12,579 nt of DNA. Origin: Bacteroidota bacterium (lineage in GTDB: Bacteria; Bacteroidota; Bacteroidia; Chitinophagales; Chitinophagaceae). The DNA lies in the NCBI GenBank assembly GCA_023412975.1, contig JAEZRB010000167.1:1-12579 (forward strand). The letters run 5' to 3'. This document shows, in pieces, positions 8,017-12,579 of the stretch (position 1 is the stretch's first letter; every line of letters starts with the position of its first letter). Under the pieces are notes generated by a model. It was not told where the DNA came from, ran no database searches, and saw nothing but the letters and a program-made list of their open reading frames with translations. A program made the translations under genes and the position numbers.

Positions 8017-9126
8017 TTATTTTTCCTTCTTTGTACGATCGATCACATCGAGAAGCCCGTCGGTTGGGTTGTCGAGTGTAAGCTCCCAGAACATTATACC
8101 CTTAAGGCCTCTTCGTTTTGCATAACGGGTTTTTTCCGCCACTGAGCGGGGGTCATCGAAAGTGGCAAAAGTCTTTGTAGCTGCATTATAAGCATGGGTC
8201 GCTTTGGAGATCGTATCGAGGTAAAAAGTATAACCCTGGTCAGTACTTAGTCTTTCACCGAACACACGGTAAGGAACAGAGCTCTTGAATTTACCCGCCT
8301 GGTATAGCCCGTTGTTAGTATCCTCAACATTCTCCCAGGTGCGTGCATAAAAGGCGGCACCAATCACCACTTTACTTAGCGGGACACCGATTGAATCCAG
8401 CCAGCTGATCGCATGATCGGCCGACACTGCCTGCTGTGGATTGGGGTATAAAGCGGTGTGATGGCCTGTTACTGTACTATAGCCATTGATCAGGTCATAA
8501 CTCATCAGGTTCACATAGTCTACTTCCGCCATCACTTCTTTCCACTCGATGGACTCCTCAAGAAATTTAAGAAATCCACCCGCGGCAAAAGTCAGTTCAT
8601 GTTGCTTGCCGAGGCTTTTGCGAAGTTCCTGTACCAGGGCAGTAAAATTGGGCCTGTCTTCGGCGCGGTATTCATGTCCGGGGTGACCCTCAATCGCCGG
8701 GTATTCCCAATCAAGATCAATACCGTCGGTGCCAAAATAACTGTTCACCTCCTTTACAGAAGCTGCAAATTCCTTCCGTCCCTTTTCTGATGAAAATACA
8801 GGTGAGCAGGTTTTACAACCGCCCCATCCCCCCAGCGAAAGAAGCACTTTCAGGCGGGGATTCTTTTTTTTCAGCGAGACGAGTTTTTTGATCGTGGTTG
8901 AATCATTTGCATCGTCAACTTTTAACCGGTTGCCATCGAGGTGACAAAAGCTGTAAATAATGTGTGTTAGCTTTTCTACGGAGTAATTGTCGATTGTTTT
9001 ACTATTCCCTGAATAATATGCAATCACCGCCAGATCCGATGCTTGTCTTGCTGTATTTTTTATAAAGGAAAACAATAACAGAGAAAGGAACATGAGGGTG
9101 GTGAGCCCATAAACAATTTTCTTCAT
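8017..9126 (-). CDS. Secreted glycoside hydrolase family 18 protein (chitinase-like)
   Basis: The protein has 369 aa. An N-terminal hydrophobic segment (about 5-22) acts as a signal peptide or anchor. The rest is a single GH18 TIM barrel. Strand 3 has LLSLGGWGG (96-103). Strand 4 has DGIDLDWEYP with the DxxDxDxE motif complete (Asp134, Asp137, Asp139, catalytic acid Glu141). MSYD (208-211) and FWEL near Trp347 line the typical subsites. GH18 enzymes cleave beta-1,4-GlcNAc linkages with retention through substrate-assisted catalysis. No carbohydrate-binding module or C-terminal secretion domain is present. An unusual pair, CKTC (Cys104, Cys107), follows the SxGG motif. The start lies only 10 bp after the stop of the serine hydrolase gene, so the two are probably co-transcribed. 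Chitinase, chitooligosaccharidase and endo-GlcNAcase activity are all possible. Confidence 0.95.
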   Translation of the reverse strand: MKKIVYGLTTLMFLSLLLFSFIKNTARQASDLAVIAYYSGNSKTIDNYSVEKLTHIIYSFCHLDGNRLKVDDANDSTTIKKLVSLKKKNPRLKVLLSLGGWGGCKTCSPVFSSEKGRKEFAASVKEVNSYFGTDGIDLDWEYPAIEGHPGHEYRAEDRPNFTALVQELRKSLGKQHELTFAAGGFLKFLEESIEWKEVMAEVDYVNLMSYDLINGYSTVTGHHTALYPNPQQAVSADHAISWLDSIGVPLSKVVIGAAFYARTWENVEDTNNGLYQAGKFKSSVPYRVFGERLSTDQGYTFYLDTISKATHAYNAATKTFATFDDPRSVAEKTRYAKRRGLKGIMFWELTLDNPTDGLLDVIDRTKKEK

Positions 9127-9136
9127 ACCGTTTTAT

Positions 9137-10228
9137 TTAATCCAGCCAGTTTTGCTTCACTAAAATATCAAACAATCCCGACCTGATCTCTTTGATAGGT
9201 TTGGGAATATTGCACAACAATACATAAAATATTTTTTTTGACGGAAGCCAAAGATAATCGCTGATAAATCCACCCTGTGAGCCGGTATGTCCTATCATTT
9301 CGAGGCCTCTTTCATGTGTCATAAACCAACTCAGTCCGAGCCGCTGGGGGATAGAATCAGTCCATCCGTCTAAAGGGAATTTAGTTCGGGAAAGATCGGT
9401 CCATTTTTTATCGAGGAAAAGATTCTTCTGGATGGCCTGCTCATATAGCCAAAGCTCTTCCACCGTACTCCAAACGCCACCATTTCCCGCAGCAGCAAAT
9501 GTCGGTTCCTCACCGTAATCTAATTCCTCAAAACTACCCTTTGGATTTAAAATATAGGCATGCGAAACACCGCTCTCCGGGTGGGGGCCATCCGTGATCG
9601 TTGAGGTTTTCATTCCAGCCGGATCAAAAATGTTTTTCTTTATAAAATGCTGCCACTTCTCCCCCGCCACTTTTTCAATGACCAGGGCAAGCCCGTTAAA
9701 AGCAGGATTAGAGTATCGGTAACGGGTACCGGGCTCAAATAATAATTGCGATGTCCCCTTCAATGGAGCAAAGTTTTCTTCATCCTTTGCGGTAAGGTAA
9801 AAATCATGCTCCTCCTTTATCCTTCGACTATCAGGCAATCCGGAACTATGCGTGAGCAGGTGATAAATTTTCACCTGGCGGGCAATGCCCGGGTTTTTGA
9901 AGTCGGGAAAATATTTGTAAAGATCATCTTCCAGCGAAAGCCTGCCTTCCGACGCCAGTTTAAGAATACCATAGGCTACAAAGGTCTTAGTAATAGAACC
10001 GGTATTAAACAACGTTTGGGGAGAAATAGGAGTTTGTGTTTCCAAATCCGCGGTGCCAAATCCTCTCTTGTAGATCCATCTGTCATCTTTGGCGATCAGG
10101 ACTGAGCCGCCGGGTTTGCCGGTTTCAAACCAGGAATTGAACAATGAATCGATAGACTTCATAGCAGCCGGTGATTGCGGTTTAGCCGAATAGGCAATCA
10201 TAAGAAAAATAAACAATAATGTTTTCAT
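9137..10228 (-). CDS. Serine hydrolase of the beta-lactamase / D-Ala-D-Ala peptidase (S12) fold
   Basis: The protein has 363 aa with a signal peptide (MKTLLFIFLMIAYSA). The three class C/S12 active-site motifs are present: SITK with nucleophile Ser78 and Lys81, YSN (Tyr172, Asn174) and HTG (His314-Gly316). Other typical stretches are HLLTHSSGLP (123-132) and FEPGTRYRYSNPAF. The family includes class C beta-lactamases, D-alanyl-D-alanine carboxypeptidases and esterases. In Bacteroidota most members are not shown to be resistance enzymes, so I make no resistance claim. It should act in the periplasm or outside the cell. It lies 35 bp downstream of the MmcQ/YjbR gene and 10 bp upstream of the GH18 gene. 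Confidence 0.93.
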   Translation of the reverse strand: MKTLLFIFLMIAYSAKPQSPAAMKSIDSLFNSWFETGKPGGSVLIAKDDRWIYKRGFGTADLETQTPISPQTLFNTGSITKTFVAYGILKLASEGRLSLEDDLYKYFPDFKNPGIARQVKIYHLLTHSSGLPDSRRIKEEHDFYLTAKDEENFAPLKGTSQLLFEPGTRYRYSNPAFNGLALVIEKVAGEKWQHFIKKNIFDPAGMKTSTITDGPHPESGVSHAYILNPKGSFEELDYGEEPTFAAAGNGGVWSTVEELWLYEQAIQKNLFLDKKWTDLSRTKFPLDGWTDSIPQRLGLSWFMTHERGLEMIGHTGSQGGFISDYLWLPSKKIFYVLLCNIPKPIKEIRSGLFDILVKQNWLD

Positions 10229-10263
10229 AAGCTGATATCCGTCTAAATTAACCCAAAAAACGG

Positions 10264-10608
10264 CTACTCGTCAGGGAAATATTTTCGACGAAGGGTTGGT
10301 GGCGCTACCGTTTTCCAGGCTGTGTTTAAAGCATCCGACAGCATAGACTTTCTTACTTTCTTAAGGTTGATCATGGTCCAGCCGCGCCTGCCCCAGCCAC
10401 CGGGGATTGGGTAAATGACCTGGGGATCGAAGGCGCAAAAAACAGATTGATCGGTCAGGTTAAACTTTACAACGACCGAGGATTTATCAATATGTAAAAC
10501 CGCAAAGACTTTATTCTTTATCCTGAAATCCGGTTTTTCGAAATGAGATTTTTCTACTACTTCAGGTAATGATAAGGCCAGTTGTCGGGTTGCTTGAATC
10601 GATATCAT
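10264..10608 (-). CDS. MmcQ/YjbR family protein
   Basis: The protein has 114 aa, the usual size of this small single-domain family. It shows the family pattern ALSLPEVVEKSHFEKPDFRI near the N-terminus, then KVFAVL, SVVVKF and GWGRRGWTMINL. There is no signal peptide, so it is cytoplasmic. The fold resembles CyaY-like or double-wing DNA-binding proteins, but the molecular role is not established. Its position, 18 bp after hemJ and 35 bp before the serine hydrolase gene, suggests the same transcript rather than a functional link to heme. Confidence 0.9.
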   Translation of the reverse strand: MISIQATRQLALSLPEVVEKSHFEKPDFRIKNKVFAVLHIDKSSVVVKFNLTDQSVFCAFDPQVIYPIPGGWGRRGWTMINLKKVRKSMLSDALNTAWKTVAPPTLRRKYFPDE

Positions 10609-10626
10609 AAGCGCTTTTTAAATAAT

Positions 10627-11157
10627 CTATTGTTTCTTTTGACGTAACAATTTGTAGATACGTATAGCCGACATTAGCAACACTACCAGTAAAACTAAAC
10701 CAACAAGACCCCATACAAAGCTCAGGCTTTGTTTAACCACCACCAACATCACGATGGCCACTAAAAAAACGGTGGCCACTTCATTCCAGATACGAAGCTG
10801 CTGGGACGTGTGGTGGAATAAACCTTTTAACTGATGCGCGACAAGCAGATGGATCGAATAATGATACAGGTACAAACCTGCTACAAAACAAAGTTTGATG
10901 ACCAGCCAGGTGGGAAACTGATCGTATAATATCAACAACCAGCCACCAAAAACAACCGTGAGAATTGCTGATGGCCAGGTAATACCAAACCAAAGCCTTT
11001 TGATCATTATTCCAAACTGCTTTTGTAGTATACTTTTCTCCGGCTCGGGTTTTTCTCCTGCTTCCGTATTGTAAATTAAAAGCCTTACCATGTAAAACAA
11101 ACCACTAAACCATGTCACGATGAAGATGATATGCAGCGCTTTGAGGTAAAGAAACAT
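10627..11157 (-). CDS. hemJ: HemJ-type protoporphyrinogen IX oxidase (CopD-like membrane protein)
   Basis: The protein has 176 aa and is a polytopic membrane protein with hydrophobic segments at about 5-26, 57-78, 84-105, 127-142 and 146-166. The N-terminal LKALHIIFIVTWFSGLFYMVRL (His9, Trp16, Arg25), the WLVIKL segment (Lys88) and LRIWNE (Arg122, Glu126) are the conserved features of the HemJ family. HemJ oxidises protoporphyrinogen IX to protoporphyrin IX in bacteria lacking HemG and HemY. Members are often labelled CopD family or hypothetical. The gene starts 41 bp after the stop of hemH, which uses the HemJ product, and this supports the assignment. The last two steps of heme synthesis are therefore adjacent. 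That HemJ is the sole oxidase in this organism is an inference. Confidence 0.88.
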   Translation of the reverse strand: MFLYLKALHIIFIVTWFSGLFYMVRLLIYNTEAGEKPEPEKSILQKQFGIMIKRLWFGITWPSAILTVVFGGWLLILYDQFPTWLVIKLCFVAGLYLYHYSIHLLVAHQLKGLFHHTSQQLRIWNEVATVFLVAIVMLVVVKQSLSFVWGLVGLVLLVVLLMSAIRIYKLLRQKKQ

Positions 11158-11198
11158 GATTGGCTAAGTTGTTTTCGTATTGTATGTTAACGCCAGGC

Positions 11199-12218
11199 TC
11201 ATTCTGCCGCAGCATTGATCAATGTCTTCAACGCATTTACCCACACCGGGTTGGTATTGAGGCATGGGATCATACGATAAGATTCGCCGCCTGCTTCAAG
11301 AAAGGTTTTCTTACCTTCTTCAGCTATTTCCTCGAGTGTTTCAAGACAGTCACTGACAAAAGCAGGACAAAGTATCAACAGGTTTTTGATACCTTCTCCC
11401 GGCATCTGCTGAAGCCTGTGATCAGTAAAAGGCTCCAGCCATCCCCTTCCCAGACGCGACTGAAAAGAAATACTGTATCTGTCCTCCGGAATACCCAGTT
11501 GTTCCATCACCAGTCTTGTGGTTTCGAAGGTCTGTCGCTTGTAACAATTGACATACCCGGGAGAACCCGGCGCGCAATTGCCAGGTGATGCCAGGCATTT
11601 TTGCAGCCCGGCAGGATCATTCCGATGGAGATGCCTTGCAGGAATACCATGGTAGCTGAATAAAATATGATCGTAGTCGTCGGTAAGATAAGGCCTGATA
11701 CTTTCCGCCAGTGCGTTGATATATACCGGTTCATTATAAAACGGTTTAACGAATTTCAGTGCAAAGGGGTATTTATTTTTCTCATGAGTGCGCATAGCAT
11801 GTTCTGCAGCCGTTTCATAAGATGACATGGCATAGTGCGGATACAGGGGTACCGCGATCACTTCTTCCATTGATGGGTTCCTTTTATATAAGGCATCAAA
11901 AGCTTTTGCCGGTGTGAGGCTACCATATCTCATCGCGATCTCCACCGGTTCACTGACCAGCTGCTGTAGTGACTCCTGCAATTGACGCGATAACACGATT
12001 AGTGGAGAACCATCCTTTGTCCAGATGGACCTGTATGCTTCCGCCGATTTAGCCGCGCGAAACGGGGTGATGATCCCTTTTACCAATAACAAACGAAACA
12101 GCCAGGGTTTGTCAATGACCCTTTCATCCATCAGGAATTCATTGAGATAACGTTTTACATCCCTGACCTCTGTCGAATCGGGGGATCCCAGGTTCATCAA
12201 CAAAATACCTCTACTCAT
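11199..12218 (-). CDS. hemH: Ferrochelatase
   Basis: The protein has 339 aa, normal for a bacterial ferrochelatase; it inserts Fe2+ into protoporphyrin IX. The N-terminal GILLMNLGSPDS is typical. The catalytic His190 is in FSYHGIPARHL, and CPAFVSDCLETLEEIAEEG carries the conserved acidic residues (Glu293 and following). VPLYPHYAMSS is the conserved porphyrin-side loop. Between them lies a cysteine-bearing insert with Cys208, Cys215 and Cys225 ending NCYKRQTFETT. This matches the place where some ferrochelatases hold a [2Fe-2S] cluster, but two positions that I recall as Cys in relatives are Ala216 and Thr230 or nearby. It is the first gene of the minus-strand run, transcribed from the promoter at 12241-12273 and divergent from hemA. 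The ATG at 12218 directly precedes the conserved N-terminus. Confidence 0.97.
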   Translation of the reverse strand: MSRGILLMNLGSPDSTEVRDVKRYLNEFLMDERVIDKPWLFRLLLVKGIITPFRAAKSAEAYRSIWTKDGSPLIVLSRQLQESLQQLVSEPVEIAMRYGSLTPAKAFDALYKRNPSMEEVIAVPLYPHYAMSSYETAAEHAMRTHEKNKYPFALKFVKPFYNEPVYINALAESIRPYLTDDYDHILFSYHGIPARHLHRNDPAGLQKCLASPGNCAPGSPGYVNCYKRQTFETTRLVMEQLGIPEDRYSISFQSRLGRGWLEPFTDHRLQQMPGEGIKNLLILCPAFVSDCLETLEEIAEEGKKTFLEAGGESYRMIPCLNTNPVWVNALKTLINAAAE

Positions 12219-12240
12219 TTATAAATTTCTTGTAAGCTGG

Positions 12241-12273
12241 CAAAGGTAATCACCCGTTCAAATAAATTTCAAA
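12241..12273 (-). promoter_or_regulatory. Bacteroidota-type promoter for hemH and the downstream genes
   Basis: The minus strand reads TTTG (12273-12270), a 21-nt spacer, then TACCTTTG (12248-12241), matching the TTTG/-33 and TAnnTTTG/-7 pattern of the Bacteroidota primary sigma factor. The ATG of hemH is 22 bp further on, giving a very short leader. This is the best promoter in the window and has no close rival further down the six-gene run. Confidence 0.72.
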
Positions 12274-12389
12274 TCGTTTTCTGCACCGGCTTATACGATA
12301 ATGCGCATACTTCATCATGATTTTTATCAGTTCATGACTAAAATGACATCCGAGTGACAGAATTTTTACCAATTTGGAACTGGTAACGG

Positions 12390-12397
12390 TATTTTTG
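12390..12397 (+). promoter_or_regulatory. Putative -7 box (TATTTTTG) for hemA
   Basis: TATTTTTG matches TAnnTTTG exactly and lies 26 bp upstream of the hemA ATG. The -33 element is weak: a TTTG at 12373-12376 is too close, and only T-rich sequence is present near 12363. The purine-rich AGGAAG just before the ATG could serve as a ribosome binding site. The intervening divergent region (12219-12423) also holds two TCATGA palindromes at 12315-12320 and 12332-12337. Confidence 0.45.
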
Positions 12398-12423
12398 CGA
12401 AACCTTTTAAGAAACAGGAAGAG

Positions 12424-12579
12424 ATGACTGAAAACAGCGCTACTGACCTTTCACGATTTCACGCTATCGGCATCAACTAACGGAAAACCAACGCCGGCAT
12501 CCGTGGATCATTTGCTATTGCAAACGGTCAATACGCAAGAATTCTGGAACTGGCTCCGAAATATGGAATCAGTGAGTGC
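12424..12579 (+). pseudogene. hemA: 5' end of glutamyl-tRNA reductase gene hemA, with an in-frame TAA at codon 19
   Basis: The frame starts at ATG 12424 and reads 18 codons ending FHAIGIN. TAA follows at 12478-12480, then 33 open codons in the same frame to the window edge, beginning RKTNAGIRGSFAI and continuing QYARILELAPKYGISE. The joined reading matches the N-terminus of Bacteroidota HemA, where G-[IL]-[NS]-Y-[KR]-K and IRG-x-F precede the STCNRTEIYG motif (which would lie beyond the window). A tyrosine is expected at the TAA, so a TAC or TAT to TAA change would explain it. HemA reduces glutamyl-tRNA to glutamate-1-semialdehyde, the first committed step of C5 heme synthesis. There is no ATG, GTG or TTG in this frame after the stop within the window. 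It may be a true null allele, a read error or recoding. Divergence from hemH supports the identity. Confidence 0.8.

Noticed and set aside
9137..10228. Antibiotic-resistance beta-lactamase
   Set aside because: The motifs define the S12/class C fold only; sequence alone does not separate a resistance enzyme from peptidases and esterases, and no AmpR-type regulator is adjacent.
11160..11588. Plus-strand frame of 142 aa opposite hemH
   Set aside because: It lies inside the clearly conserved ferrochelatase gene and its translation shows no family signature.
12478..12480. Reassignment of TAA to an amino acid
   Set aside because: Several other genes here end normally with TAA at the expected C-terminus (dnaE, thioredoxin, GH18, serine hydrolase), so TAA is a normal stop in this genome.

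Overview
The window looks like chromosomal DNA of an aerobic Bacteroidota, most likely Chitinophagaceae or a close relative. The evidence is -7 boxes of the Bacteroidota type (TAnnTTTG) upstream of hemH, thioredoxin, the NlpC/P60 gene and hemA, mostly absent Shine-Dalgarno sequences, lipoprotein signals of the MASC/FASC type, and protein sequences that read as Bacteroidota versions of their families. There are ten intact protein genes and the 5' end of an eleventh. No tRNA, rRNA, CRISPR array, insertion sequence or phage gene was seen.

Left part (1-2602). The window opens inside a tandem array of about 94-bp units (1-337). Each unit is built from CACRRAG heptamers arranged so that it can fold into a long imperfect hairpin. 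Next comes a minus-strand NlpC/P60 lipoprotein (probable peptidoglycan endopeptidase), divergent from a plus-strand YncE-like beta-propeller lipoprotein. A short GC-rich inverted repeat lies in the leader of the NlpC gene.

Middle (2603-6944). dnaE, the replicative DNA polymerase III alpha subunit with a PHP domain whose metal ligands look complete, is followed by a thioredoxin gene with its own promoter. A strong hairpin terminator after thioredoxin can serve both converging transcripts.

Right part (6995-12579). Six minus-strand genes are closely spaced and probably transcribed from one good promoter at 12241-12273: ferrochelatase (hemH), a HemJ-type protoporphyrinogen oxidase, an MmcQ/YjbR protein, an S12-type serine hydrolase (beta-lactamase fold), a secreted GH18 chitinase-like hydrolase and a secreted phosphodiester glycosidase (NAGPA domain). 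The first two carry out the last two steps of heme synthesis; the last three are exported enzymes likely acting on cell-wall or amino-sugar polymers. Divergent from hemH and running off the right edge is the start of hemA (glutamyl-tRNA reductase, first committed step of the C5 heme pathway). The early and late ends of heme synthesis thus share one roughly 205-bp control region.

The most surprising observation is that the hemA reading frame carries an in-frame TAA at codon 19, where relatives have tyrosine, while the frame stays open and recognisable on both sides. The other notable points are the symmetric repeat array and a HemH whose internal cysteine cluster appears partly lost.
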